This document shows positions 6,570-15,100 of a DNA stretch of 27,720 nucleotides, one piece after another; within the stretch, counting starts at the first letter, position 1, and each line of letters starts with the position of its first letter. The translations under genes were made by a program, and so were the position numbers. The stretch is taken from positions 1-27,720 of the forward strand of contig DASRIA010000079.1 of the NCBI GenBank assembly GCA_035650255.1, in the 5' to 3' direction. The stretch is from DASRIA01 sp035650255 (lineage in GTDB: Bacteria; Actinomycetota; Thermoleophilia; Solirubrobacterales; JBBDJG01). The notes under the pieces are model-generated. The model was not told the DNA's origin. It made no database searches and saw nothing but the letters and a program-made list of their open reading frames with translations.

Positions 6570-6635
6570 AACGGACCCAGGCGTCGGTCGCCGTCATCGC
6601 GTTGATCGCCGGAAAGCAGCATCCACCCCCGGCGT

Positions 6636-6649
6636 GGCGGGCGCCCGCC
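6636..6649. terminator. Possible terminator-like palindrome between convergent genes
   Basis: GGCGGGCGCCCGCC is a perfect 14-bp palindrome in the 110-bp gap between two convergent genes ending at 6569 and 6680. There is no T-run on either side, so it is at best a structure-only terminator; GC-rich chance palindromes are common. Confidence 0.3.
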
Positions 6650-6679
6650 GTGACTCCGCAGGCGCCCGCTTCGCGCGCG

Positions 6680-7159
6680 TCAGTCCTTGAAGAGATCCGC
6701 GAACTTCTGCAGGTAGAGCGGCCAGCCGCCTTCGCCGCCGACGCCCTCACGGACTCCCTCCCAGCCCGCGCCATGTCGCTCGAGATTGCGATGCTCGAGC
6801 TCGACGCGCGTGCGCTTCGGGGTCTCGGAGACGAAGCGCACCTCGACTTCGCTGGTCTTCTCGAGGTCGGTCTCGAGCTGCCACTGCGGGCTGATGTCCC
6901 AACTGATCATCACCCGGTTAGGCGGCTCGTAGGCGAGCACGCGGGCCCAGCGGCACTCGCTGCCGTCGACTCCGCGGTCGTACAGGTGGCCGCCCACGCG
7001 CGGCTCGAAGACCGTCTCGGCGATCTCGACGCTCAGCAGGTTGTGCTCGGGTGGCTTGAACCTGCCGAACTCCTCCGTGAAGACGCGAAACGCCCGCTCG
7101 ATAGGCGCCTCCACGACGATCTGCGTGCGCACAGACGTCTCCTGTGCTTGTGTGGTCAT
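6680..7159 (-). CDS. SRPBCC (AHSA1-like) domain protein
   Basis: A 159-residue START/Bet v1-type (SRPBCC) protein of the AHSA1 group. It begins with V-R-T-Q-I-V-V-E-A-P-I-E-R-A-F-R-V-F-T-E-E-F, the usual first strand and helix, followed by F-E-P-R-V-G-G-H-L-Y-D-R-G-V-D-G-S-E-C-R-W-A-R-V-L-A-Y-E-P-P-N-R. It ends with a long C-terminal helix (Y-L-Q-K-F-A-D-L-F). The fold forms a deep hydrophobic pocket. Genes like this often sit behind a small ArsR regulator in actinobacteria, as here: its ATG overlaps the regulator's stop by 4 bp (ATGA). Its ligand is unknown; it is presumably controlled by the neighbouring regulator. Confidence 0.88.
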   Translation of the reverse strand: MTTQAQETSVRTQIVVEAPIERAFRVFTEEFGRFKPPEHNLLSVEIAETVFEPRVGGHLYDRGVDGSECRWARVLAYEPPNRVMISWDISPQWQLETDLEKTSEVEVRFVSETPKRTRVELEHRNLERHGAGWEGVREGVGGEGGWPLYLQKFADLFKD

Positions 7160-7476
7160 GAAACCTCCTCGGGTCTTTGCTCGACGACGGCCTTGTAGGT
7201 CGCCAGGGCTTTGCTCCAGAACTGCTCGAGGTCGGCGCGAAGCGCGCCCACCCCGTCGGGGTCGAGCTGGTAGATGCGACGGGTTCCCGCGCGCCGGTCT
7301 ATCACCAGCTTCGCGTCCTTCAGAACCTTGAGGTGCTGCGAGACGGCCGGCCGGCTGACCGGCAGCTCGCGGGCCAGCTCGCCGACCGCACGCGGTCGAT
7401 TCGCGAGCTCCTCGAAGATCGCGCGCCTGGTCGGGTCACCCAGGGCCGTCCATCCATCCGCTCGGTAAGTTTGCAC
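7156..7476 (-). CDS. ArsR-family helix-turn-helix repressor
   Basis: A 106-residue ArsR-type regulator: T-A-L-G-D-P-T-R-R-A-I-F-E-E-L-A, then V-G-E-L-A-R-E-L-P-V-S-R-P-A-V-S-Q-H-L-K-V-L-K-D-A (helix-turn-helix), then R-R-I-Y-Q-L-D-P-D-G wing. It contains no cysteine metal-binding motif, which is typical of the ArsR proteins paired with SRPBCC genes. The GTG at 7476 is preferred to the ATG at 7500. With it the protein starts M-Q-T-Y-R-A-D-G-W, its usual form, and the start codon sits about 2 bases after the predicted transcription start. It likely represses its own leaderless operon through the repeat overlapping the -10 box. Confidence 0.88.
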   Translation of the reverse strand: MQTYRADGWTALGDPTRRAIFEELANRPRAVGELARELPVSRPAVSQHLKVLKDAKLVIDRRAGTRRIYQLDPDGVGALRADLEQFWSKALATYKAVVEQRPEEVS

Positions 7477-7480
7477 GAAC

Positions 7481-7513
7481 GGTAAGATTAGACTTACCAT
7501 GCGCGCATGTCAA
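7481..7513 (-). promoter_or_regulatory. Promoter and ArsR operator of the ArsR-SRPBCC operon
   Basis: On the minus strand TTGACA (complement of 7508-7513) is followed by a 17-base spacer and TAATCT (complement of 7485-7490), giving a start near 7478, 2 bases before the GTG at 7476. A perfect inverted repeat, GGTAAG (7481-7486) and CTTACC (7493-7498) with a 6-base centre, covers the -10 box. A further GGTAAG copy lies at 7464-7469 inside the first codons. This is the expected layout for autorepression. Confidence 0.75.
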
Positions 7514-7665
7514 GCGAGGCCATCTGGAGCGCCGCCGGCATGGGACGACATCGGGACTACGGGGTGCCGATGAGGGGCGTCTCCTGACCTACCCTGACCA
7601 AGAGCTGTGACCGACACCATGGTGTGCAGAGGACTGCAATCGGACTGGCGACGCTGGATTACGCA

Positions 7666-7758
7666 CGGAGCGGCGATGGAATCGAACCATCCAGGAGTGG
7701 GGCTGCCACCCCCTGCCGGTTTTGAAGACCGGATGGGCCACCAGACCCCTGCCGCTCC
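7666..7758 (-). tRNA. selC: tRNA-Sec (anticodon UCA)
   Basis: The minus strand folds into a selenocysteine tRNA of 93 nt. The acceptor stem is 8 bp (GGAGCGGC with GCCGCTCC), the T stem 5 bp (GATGG/CCATC) with loop TTCGATT, the anticodon stem CCGGT/ACCGG with loop CTTCAAA, and the anticodon TCA at 7723-7725. The D stem is GGGTC/GGCCC. A long 24-base variable arm starts CAGG and ends CCTG. The 8+5 acceptor-T arrangement, long variable arm and G discriminator are those of bacterial tRNA-Sec. CCA is not encoded. It reads UGA, so the organism should decode selenocysteine; SelA, SelB and SelD genes are not in this window. It lies 33 bases behind the SnoaL-like gene on the same strand. Confidence 0.96.
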
Positions 7759-7791
7759 GCTTACGAGCGTAGTGGCGGGAGCGTTGCGGTA

Positions 7792-8226
7792 CTACCGTGC
7801 GCGCGCGGCGACGGTGGCGTCGGCGTAAGAGGAGTAGGCCTCGACCGCTGCGACCTTGCCGTCGCGCACGGTGTACACCAGGCCGAGCTCCGTGGTGTGG
7901 TCCTCGCGGGTCTCCCGGTCCACTGTCCTGATGCCGCCCAGCGCGAGCACGCGGTCACCGTGTTCCTGGAGCTGGTCGGCGTAGATGAACCACACGAAGC
8001 ACTGCCGGGAGATCCGCTCGAAGTAGGCGCGGATGGCCTCCTCCGCGGGGACGTCGTACATGTCGGCGGCCTCCCGCAAGGGCGTGATCTCGGCGTCCTC
8101 GTGGTACGTCGCGAGCAGCTCGGTCATCGCCGCGCTGTCGCCGATCGCGCAGCGGTTGGACAGGCTCAACAGGCGATCGATCAGGTCGACGTTGCTGTGC
8201 GCGACGGTCTCCAAGGCTGCGTCCAA
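7792..8226 (-). CDS. SnoaL-like protein
   Basis: A 144-residue SnoaL/NTF2-like protein. Seen are an N-terminal helix pair (V-D-L-I-D-R-L-L-S-L-S-N-R-C-A-I-G-D), Y-H-E-D-A-E-I-T-P-L, an inserted helix (P-A-E-E-A-I-R-A-Y-F-E-R-I), then the barrel strands W-F-I-Y-A-D-Q-L-Q-E, R-V-L-A-L-G-G-I-R-T and L-G-L-V-Y-T-V-R-D-G-K-V-A-A-V-E-A-Y-S-S-Y. No catalytic residues can be named. The ATG at 8226 starts right at the expected first helix. The tRNA-Sec gene follows on the same strand, with no terminator visible between. Confidence 0.8.
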   Translation of the reverse strand: MDAALETVAHSNVDLIDRLLSLSNRCAIGDSAAMTELLATYHEDAEITPLREAADMYDVPAEEAIRAYFERISRQCFVWFIYADQLQEHGDRVLALGGIRTVDRETREDHTTELGLVYTVRDGKVAAVEAYSSYADATVAARAR

Positions 8227-8266
8227 CCATCGCCGGTCGGGCGGGTGGTGTCAAGCATGTGGTGCG

Positions 8267-8965
8267 TCAGAGGGACGCGCGGATCAGCTCGGGGAAGACA
8301 TAGACCTCGAGCGAGACCGACACGATCAAGGCGGGGACGGCCACCGCCACCGTTACGAACGTCGCCGCCAGCAGCTGGTCCCAGTCGCCGCGCCGGCTCG
8401 CGACCAGCCAGGCGGCCAGGGGCAGGAACAGGGCCGTCAGCTCGATCATCGCGTGGGGCAGGAGGAGCAGCAGCAGGTGGCCGTTGCTGAGCCCGAACTG
8501 GGCGGCCGCGGTCGACAGGATCCCGCCGATGAAGTAGGCCTGGGTGGCGAGGGAGAACAGGGTCGCTCCGGCGACGAAGGTCATGGCGTAGGGACCGGCT
8601 TTCTCGTGCACGATCCTGGAGATGCCGCTGCGGCTGGCCGCCGAATAGGGCAGCGAGTTCAGGGCGATGAACCCGGCCACGCAGGCAAAGGCGTGGAGGG
8701 CCAGCACCAGGGAGTTGCGGAACAGGATCAGCCCGATGTCGGCCGGGAACGGCCCGTGCCTCACCCCGGGGATGTAGAGCGGCGTCGGGTCGGGCGGGGT
8801 GAAGCTCGCGACCGTGTAGACGGCTGCCAGCAGCGCCCCGGCGACCAGCGCGCTCCAGCCGATCCATGGGCGTACGACCTGCCATGGGCTCTCGTTCCAG
8901 CGACGCAGCGTCTGCTTCGTGGCGCCGACACCCTGGAGGAAGACGAGGTCGTCGACTACTGCCAT
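8267..8965 (-). CDS. SpoIIM-like (stage II sporulation protein M family) membrane protein
   Basis: A 232-residue membrane protein with about six hydrophobic segments. It matches the SpoIIM/DUF95 family pattern: a long N-terminal cytoplasmic stretch (residues 1-30), I-L-F-R-N-S-L-V-L-A-L-H-A-F-A near residue 80, and L-L-P-H-A-M-I-E-L-T-A-L-F-L-P-L-A-A, the hallmark P-H-x-x-x-E helix. In Bacillus SpoIIM works in engulfment; outside spore-formers members are general membrane proteins, often next to RDD-family genes, with unclear roles. No sporulation context is seen here. Its 5' end faces the 3' end of the hydrolase gene, with 73 bp between. Confidence 0.75.
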   Translation of the reverse strand: MAVVDDLVFLQGVGATKQTLRRWNESPWQVVRPWIGWSALVAGALLAAVYTVASFTPPDPTPLYIPGVRHGPFPADIGLILFRNSLVLALHAFACVAGFIALNSLPYSAASRSGISRIVHEKAGPYAMTFVAGATLFSLATQAYFIGGILSTAAAQFGLSNGHLLLLLLPHAMIELTALFLPLAAWLVASRRGDWDQLLAATFVTVAVAVPALIVSVSLEVYVFPELIRASL

Positions 8966-9038
8966 GGCTCGTCTTATCGGCCGGAGAGCGCTCCGGCTCG
9001 ATCCCGGCCAGACCCCAACGATGTGTGGGGGAGAACCC

Positions 9039-11099
9039 CTACTGCCCGTTGCCGGTGTAGCCGTTGGCGTAGCACGGGGCGGTCCCGCACACGTTCTGGA
9101 CCCGGCCCCCGAGCTTCAGGAACTCGGACTTCTGCAGCCGTGCGTCGGCCGAGTTGCGTGGATGGCTGTGGGGATCGGTACCGGTCCGCGGAGGCACGTT
9201 GCCGATCGGTGGCGTCGGCTGCCCGCTGTCCCACACCACCAGGGCCGGGCCGGCATACGGGTAGCTCTGGAACTTCGCGATCTTGAAGAACGGCCTCACA
9301 TCGCTGTGGCGGCCCGGATCGAGGGCCGGGATGCGGACTCCCGCATGGACAGTGCGCGCCATGACCTCGGCGGTGACGTTCGCCACCTGGTGGTCGCCGA
9401 ACGCCGAATGCAGCAGCACGGTGTGCGGCGGGGTGTTGGGGTACTGAGGCCGCGTCATGTGGTGTGCGTAGCCGTTCGCCTCGCCCCGGTCCCAGAGGTT
9501 CTGGATCAAGGAGAGGATCAGCGGTCGCTCCAGCTCGTTCGGGTAGTTCGCGTACAGGAACTGCGCGTACATGTCGAAGTCGACGCTTCGCCGCAGCAGC
9601 GTGGAGTAGTTCATGCCGGGCACGCCCAGCACGGCGCGGTTGAAGTCCGGGGCGAGCGCGGTAAGTGACCCGCCCATGATCCCGCCCTGGCTGTTGCCGT
9701 CGTAGAAGAGGCGCCTCGTGTCGAGCACCGGGGTGGTGGTCGCCCCCTTGGTGAACTGGAACGCCGGGTCGCTGCTGAAGCCCTGCGGATGGATCATCAG
9801 CCGGCCCAGGTACATGAAGTTCACGAAGCCCTGCTGGGCCCGGTCCGGTATCTGTGCGAAGTTCGAGAGGTCGACGAGGATCGAGGCGATGCTTGGCAGA
9901 TCCGCGCTCGACATCCCGGACCAGTCGGTGGCGCAGAACACGAAGTTGTGCTCGTTGGCCATCGACTTGATGTTCCCGGCCGTCACCTCGGAGGCGCTGC
10001 CGAGCAGCCCGTGGCCGTACAGGGACGCCCGCGACTTGATCACGGAGGGCCCGTCGACCGCGACCCGCGGGATCAGGCAGTTGAAGTTGGCGAGCTGCAT
10101 GTTGCCGGGGGTGCGCAGGGGCACGGAGGACCCGGGCGCGTAGGCGAATCTGGACCCGGGCGGGCAACCCGCGGCGTTCAGGTAGCAAGGCACCGGGAAG
10201 GTGCCCTGGACCTGGCGCGCGATCCGGTTGTCCTGCTCCGGCGTGAAGTCCGTCACGGAGCTCACGGTGAAGGGCGGTGAGTTGCCCTCGACCTGCAGGT
10301 TGGCGAGGTTCGTGTCGCCCAGCTGGGCGAACGCGTCGTCGCGGATCGAGAGCGCCCGCTCGCTCAGGTTGCGCTGGCTGGCAACCGTGAAATCCCAGGC
10401 CAGGTAGAGGTCGTCGCGGTCGATCCCGGCCTGCCCGAGGGTGTTGAAGAGCGACTCCATGTGCGGCCGGCGGGCTTCGACGGCCGGATCCGCGCTCGGG
10501 ATGTTGTCGCGGTAGGTCCGGAAGGCATCCTGCGCGCGGATCAGCCCTCCCGACGAGTCGCGCAGGTTCCGCAGCGCGACGATGTAGCGCGCGCCCTCGT
10601 CGAAGTTGACGCCGGGCCGGATGATCAGGTTGACGTCACTCGGGTCGGCCGGGTTCGAGTCGATCTCCGACCAGATCAGATGACGCTTGCGGGTGGCGGC
10701 GTTGATCACCACCACGGGCTGGTTCGGTTCGCGGAAGCGGGTCATGTCGGTGATCGGCACCGCGCCGGTGTTCTCGAACGCAGCGGGCGTGTCCAGCCCG
10801 GGAACCTTCGTGACGATCTTCTGGCCGGGGCTGAAGCCGTCGTTGCGGTTCCAGTCGTCCGGCCGGATGGGGTTGTTGCTGATGTTCCGAGGCATCGACA
10901 GCAGGTTCAGGTTGAGCCGGCGGCCGGTGTCGGTGCTCGGGTCGGCGACCGTGAAGTAGTCATTCGGCCACGGCTGGAGGCACACGGCCGGGTCGAGCGG
11001 GTCGCAGCCCACCGTCTGCGCCTGTGCGGGCGCAGCGAAGGCCGCGGCTGCAATGACAGTCAGAAGTGCAAGCAGGCCATAGGCCCTGTGTGCAGCCAC
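9039..11099 (-). CDS. Secreted alpha/beta hydrolase, unknown substrate
   Basis: A 686-residue exported protein. Residues 1-28 are a signal peptide (hydrophobic L-L-A-L-L-T-V-I-A-A-A-A-F-A, cleavage after A-P-A-Q-A). The mature start, G-C-D-P-L-D-P-A-V-C-L-Q-P-W-P-N-D-Y-F, is typical of a family of large bacterial lipase-like proteins. The hydrolase part has Y-G-H-G-L-L-G-S (likely oxyanion loop) and a nucleophile elbow G-N-S-Q-G-G with Ser470; a late His lies in P-H-S-H-P. Several cysteine pairs fit an extracellular location. The GTG at 11099 is chosen over an upstream ATG because it begins the signal peptide and has GGAGGGGAG just before it (complement of 11103-11111). Lipase or esterase action is likely, the substrate open. 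Confidence 0.85.
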   Translation of the reverse strand: MAAHRAYGLLALLTVIAAAAFAAPAQAQTVGCDPLDPAVCLQPWPNDYFTVADPSTDTGRRLNLNLLSMPRNISNNPIRPDDWNRNDGFSPGQKIVTKVPGLDTPAAFENTGAVPITDMTRFREPNQPVVVINAATRKRHLIWSEIDSNPADPSDVNLIIRPGVNFDEGARYIVALRNLRDSSGGLIRAQDAFRTYRDNIPSADPAVEARRPHMESLFNTLGQAGIDRDDLYLAWDFTVASQRNLSERALSIRDDAFAQLGDTNLANLQVEGNSPPFTVSSVTDFTPEQDNRIARQVQGTFPVPCYLNAAGCPPGSRFAYAPGSSVPLRTPGNMQLANFNCLIPRVAVDGPSVIKSRASLYGHGLLGSASEVTAGNIKSMANEHNFVFCATDWSGMSSADLPSIASILVDLSNFAQIPDRAQQGFVNFMYLGRLMIHPQGFSSDPAFQFTKGATTTPVLDTRRLFYDGNSQGGIMGGSLTALAPDFNRAVLGVPGMNYSTLLRRSVDFDMYAQFLYANYPNELERPLILSLIQNLWDRGEANGYAHHMTRPQYPNTPPHTVLLHSAFGDHQVANVTAEVMARTVHAGVRIPALDPGRHSDVRPFFKIAKFQSYPYAGPALVVWDSGQPTPPIGNVPPRTGTDPHSHPRNSADARLQKSEFLKLGGRVQNVCGTAPCYANGYTGNGQ

Positions 11100-11136
11100 G
11101 ATCGCTCCCCTCCGTCCGCTTGGGTCCGACGTGCGA

Positions 11137-11165
11137 CTTGTATTACTCCCGCTGCGCCAAGTCAA
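11137..11165 (-). promoter_or_regulatory. Promoter of the secreted hydrolase gene
   Basis: On the minus strand TTGACT (complement of 11160-11165) is followed by a 17-base spacer and TACAAG (complement of 11137-11142). Transcription would start near 11130, giving a leader of about 30 bases that contains the ribosome site before the GTG at 11099. Confidence 0.55.
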
Positions 11166-11211
11166 GCTGGAAGTCGCGGGGCACACCGGTCCGATCGGCT
11201 AGGTTTCGTGC

Positions 11212-12075
11212 ATGGAGGCCATGCACTGGGATCGCCGCCCGAAGCTGCGCAGACCCGCCTTGGTCTGCTCGTTCAAGGGCTGGAACGACGCCGCCGAGTC
11301 GGCCACCACGGCGCTTGGCTTCGTGGCGTCGCGCTGGGGAGCGGAACGGTTCGGGGCGATCGACCCGGAGGAGTTCTTCGACTTCCAGGTCACCCGCCCG
11401 ACCGTGCGGCTCACCGAGGGCGTCACGCGCGTGATCGAGTGGCCGGAGCTCGAGCTGTCGAGCGCCCACCCGGACGAAGGCCAGCGCGACATCGTGTTCC
11501 TCACCGGCTCCGAGCCGAACCTGCGCTGGAAGACCTTCTCGGCGACAGTCGTCGACGTCGCGCGCGAGCTGGGCGTCGACATGGTCGTGTCGCTCGGCGC
11601 GCTGCTCGCCGACGTCCCGCACACCCGCCCGGTGCAGATCACCGGGATTGCCGCGGACGCGAAGCTGTCGGAGCGGCTCGGCTTCACCGCCACGCGGTAC
11701 GAGGGGCCGACGGGCATCGTCGGCGTGGTCCAGGACGCCGCCACCAAGGCCGGCATGCTGGCGGCCAGCCTGTGGGCGCCGGTGCCGCACTACGTCGCGA
11801 CGGTGCCGAGCCCGAAGGCGACGCTCGCGCTGCTCGGGCGCCTCCAGGACCTGCTCGAGGTCCCGATCGACATGACCGACCTCGAGGAGGCGGCCGTCGA
11901 CTACGAGCGCCGGCTCGACGAGGCCGTCGCGAGCGAGCCCGAGGTGCGGATGCTGGTGGAACGGCTCGAGCGCCAGATGGACGACGAGGACATCTCGTTC
12001 CGCAACCTGCCCTCAGGCGACTCGATCGCGCGCGAGTTCGAGCGGTTCCTGAAGGAACAGGGGGACGAGGACTAG
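11212..12075 (+). CDS. PAC2-family protein
   Basis: A 287-residue PAC2-family (proteasome assembly chaperone 2-like) protein. Features are A-L-V-C-S-F-K-G-W-N-D-A-A-E-S-A-T-T-A near residue 17, I-V-F-L-T-G-S-E-P-N-L-R-W, and V-V-S-L-G-A-L-L-A-D-V-P-H-T-R-P-V, followed by G-P-T-G-I-V-G-V. An acidic, helical C-terminal extension follows (residues about 215-287). Actinobacterial members are conserved but have no firmly assigned biochemical role; proteasome association is suggested by family name only. Two ATG codons (11212 and 11221) are possible starts. It diverges from the secreted hydrolase and converges with the helicase-nuclease. Confidence 0.85.
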   Translation: MEAMHWDRRPKLRRPALVCSFKGWNDAAESATTALGFVASRWGAERFGAIDPEEFFDFQVTRPTVRLTEGVTRVIEWPELELSSAHPDEGQRDIVFLTGSEPNLRWKTFSATVVDVARELGVDMVVSLGALLADVPHTRPVQITGIAADAKLSERLGFTATRYEGPTGIVGVVQDAATKAGMLAASLWAPVPHYVATVPSPKATLALLGRLQDLLEVPIDMTDLEEAAVDYERRLDEAVASEPEVRMLVERLERQMDDEDISFRNLPSGDSIAREFERFLKEQGDED

Positions 12076-12081
12076 GCATCG

Positions 12082-12128
12082 AGGTGAGAGCGTTTGGGGT
12101 CGTAGTACGACCACAGCTGCTCTCACCT
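12082..12128. terminator. Nested hairpin, probable bidirectional terminator
   Basis: AGGTGAGAGC (12082-12091) and GCTCTCACCT (12119-12128) form a perfect 10-bp outer stem. Inside it GGTCGT (12098-12103) and ACGACC (12107-12112) form a 6-bp stem with a 3-base loop. It lies between two convergent genes ending at 12075 and 12158. No T-run follows on either strand, so termination is inferred from position and structure. Confidence 0.55.
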
Positions 12129-12157
12129 GAAATCGCCGGCCGTGAGCGACGCTCCAG

Positions 12158-15100
12158 CTATCGCTCGGCGGCGGGGCAGATCAGCTGGAAGTCGCAGATG
12201 GAGCAGGCCCCGAACGACGGCTTCGCCTCGAACTCCTGGTTCAGGATCCCGCTCGCGACCTCGGTCGCCGTGTCCGTGATGCGGATCACGTCCTCCTGCG
12301 AGGGCTCCAGCGGGACGCGCTGGTCGTCCAGCAGGTAGTAGTAGCTCTGGCGGGCCGAGTCGAGCTTCCACGACTCCTTCGCGCCGATCTGGTACAGCGA
12401 GAGCTGGATGTCGTCCTTGAGCTGTGACGGCGTGCGGGCGCGGCCCGTCTTGTAGTCGATCAGCTCGTACGAGCCGTCCGGGTGGCGGTCCACGCGGTCG
12501 ACGCGCCCGCGCAACAGGTGGGGCCCGAGCCGGAACGAGAAGCTGCGCTCGAACCACACGGGCGAGCCCTGCTCGCCGGCGAAGCGCTCGTGGTAGCGCT
12601 CCAGCGCCGCCACGGCCTTCTCGTGCAGCTGCCGTTCCTCGTTGGAGTCGCTGAAGCCGTGTCGCTGCCAGCCCGCCTCGAACAGCGTCATCAGCTTGTC
12701 CGGAGTCGGCTCGCGCATGGTGTCGCTACCCGCGAGCACCTCCTCGTTGGCCAGCTGCGAGTGGTAGCGCTCCAGCACCTGGTGCACGAGGATCCCGAAG
12801 CGCTGAGGGAGGGTCTGCTCCTTCGGGATGTTGTAGACGCGGGCGAACTTGTACTTCAGCGGGCAGGTCCGGTAGACGTCGATGTCGGTCGCCGACAGCA
12901 TCAGGCCGCCGCCCCGGATCGGCAGGTAGGCCTCCAGCGAAACGTCGGACTGATCGCCCACGATCTTGCGCCGCCGCAGGTTCTCGCGCTCGGTCTCGAG
13001 CAGCAGCTCGTCGAGGTTCGAGTCCTGGTAGAGCTGGCGCTGCTCCGCGCTGGCGGTCTGGGTGATCAGCGAGTTGATCTCGGCGATCGCGGCCGGGAGC
13101 TCCTCCGGGCGCGGATGGCGCTCGATCAGCGACGCGAGCTTCAGCAGCTCCATGTAGCGCGCGATCGCGGCCGCGGCGTCGAGGTGCGCGTCGAGGCGCA
13201 TCTCCCCCATGCGCGCGCCGACCTGGGCGACCCCGCCCATCACCTCGTCGCGCAGCATCCGGAACGCGGCGTAGAGGTCCTCGTGGATGCCCAGCAGCTC
13301 CTCGTTGCGCTCCTCCTCCTCGGCGCCGACCGCCGCGCGAGCCTCCTCGTAGAAGGCGGAGGGCTTCTGCTCGGTCTGATCGCCGGCGCCGCCCTTGGCC
13401 GGCCACGAGAGCACGAGCCGCTTGCGCGCCCGGGTCATCGCGACGTAGAGCAGGCGCCGCATCTCCGCGACGTGCGCCTCGGTGCTCGTCCCCGGAAGCT
13501 CTTCCTTCAGCAGCGCGTCCGGGACCAGCTCATTCGAACGGCGGCGGCCAGGCATGCGGCTCTGCTGCACCCCGAGCACGTACACGCAGTCGAACTCGAG
13601 CCCCTTGGCCCCGTGCATCGTCATCACCTTCACGGCGTGGGGATGCCCGTGCACGACGGCGTCCTCCTCGCGCAGCCCCGCCGCCGACACGGCGCTCACG
13701 TACTCCGCGAAGTCACGCGAGGTGCGGCCCGGGCGGTGCCGCACCCAGGCGGCCGCCAGATCGGCGAACTTGGCGATGTTCACCAGCCGCTCGAGCGACT
13801 CGGAGCTGGTGTTGAACAGATGCTGCTTGCGCAACCCGATCCGCTCGATCAGGCGGTGCACGAACAGGTCCGGCCGCATCTCGTCGAACGCGCGGCAGGC
13901 ACTGCCGTGCAGCTTCAGGAAGTTCTCGATGCGCGTGCGCGCCTCGGGCGGGACGTCGGGCGAGTCGAGCGCGGCCCGCAGACCGGTGATCATGTCGGAC
14001 TTGCGCCGCCGCGCGATCGTCGTGCAGCGGGCGAGGTCGACGGGTCCCAGCTCGACCGGCGGCCGCATCAGCGCCCGCACTACGGCGCGCGAGTCCTGCG
14101 GGTCGGCCAGCAGGCGCAGCCACGCGAGCAGGTCGCGGACCTCCGAGCGCTCGAAGAACCCGGCGCCGCCCACCAGGCGGTAGGGGATGCCGCGCTCCTC
14201 CAGCGCCGTGGCCATCAGCTGGCCCTCGTTGCGCACGGACCGCACGAGCACTGCCGTCTCGGCGGGGTCGATCCCGTCCGCCACGAGGCGCTCGATCTCG
14301 GCCGCGACGGCCTGCGCCTGCGCGCGCTCGTTCTCACAGCGCCAGAACGACACGGGATCGAGCCCCAGCGCGGTGCTCTTGCGCGACGAGCGCAGCTTCT
14401 TGGGGAGCCGCTCCTCGTTGGGCTCGACCACGGCGTGGGCGGCGTCCAGGATCGCCTGGTGGGAGCGGTAGTTGGTCTCGAGTCTGATGACCTTCGCGTC
14501 CGGGAACGTCTGCTGGAAGTCGACGATGTTCTTGCGCGACGCGCCCCGGAACCGGTAGATCGACTGGTCGTCGTCGCCTACCACCACGACGTTGCCGTGA
14601 CCGGCGACCAGCAGGCGCAGCAGCAGCTGCTGCGCGTAGTTGGTGTCCTGGTACTCGTCCACCAGCACCGCGCGGTAGCGCTCGGACACGCGCTGCGCCG
14701 CGGCGGGCCGCTCCTCCAGCAGCCGGATCGCGCGCACGATCATCTCGCCGAAGTCCATCGCCCCGGTCTCGTCCAGGAGCTGGTCGTGGGCGGCGTACAG
14801 CCGCGCGAACTCGGCCTCCCGCGCACTGCAGTCGCGCTCCGCCTCGTCCTCGCTGGACGCGAGCGACTCCGCCCAGGCCAGGTATTCGGCGGCAGGCACC
14901 ATCTCGTCCTTCAACCGGTCGATCCGCTCGATCAGCTTGGCCAGGAACGGCGCCGGGTTGCCGCGCATGTCGTGATGGCGCACGTCGAGGCTGTCGAGCC
15001 GCTCCATCAGCAAGGCCAGCCGGTCGGCGGGCGTGGCGGCGTGGAAGAACGGGTCGAAGCCGGCCTCCAGCGCCTCCTCCTGGAGCAGCCGGACGCAGAA

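Noticed and set aside
7615..7626. Palindrome ACACCATGGTGT in the gap between the ArsR gene and tRNA-Sec
   Set aside because: Isolated 12-bp palindrome with no promoter or partner site; insufficient to call an operator. The 165-bp gap holds nothing else I recognise.
10461..12338. A 625-codon plus-strand frame across the hydrolase and PAC2 genes
   Set aside because: It crosses an intergenic promoter and two well-supported genes in other frames; no family features.
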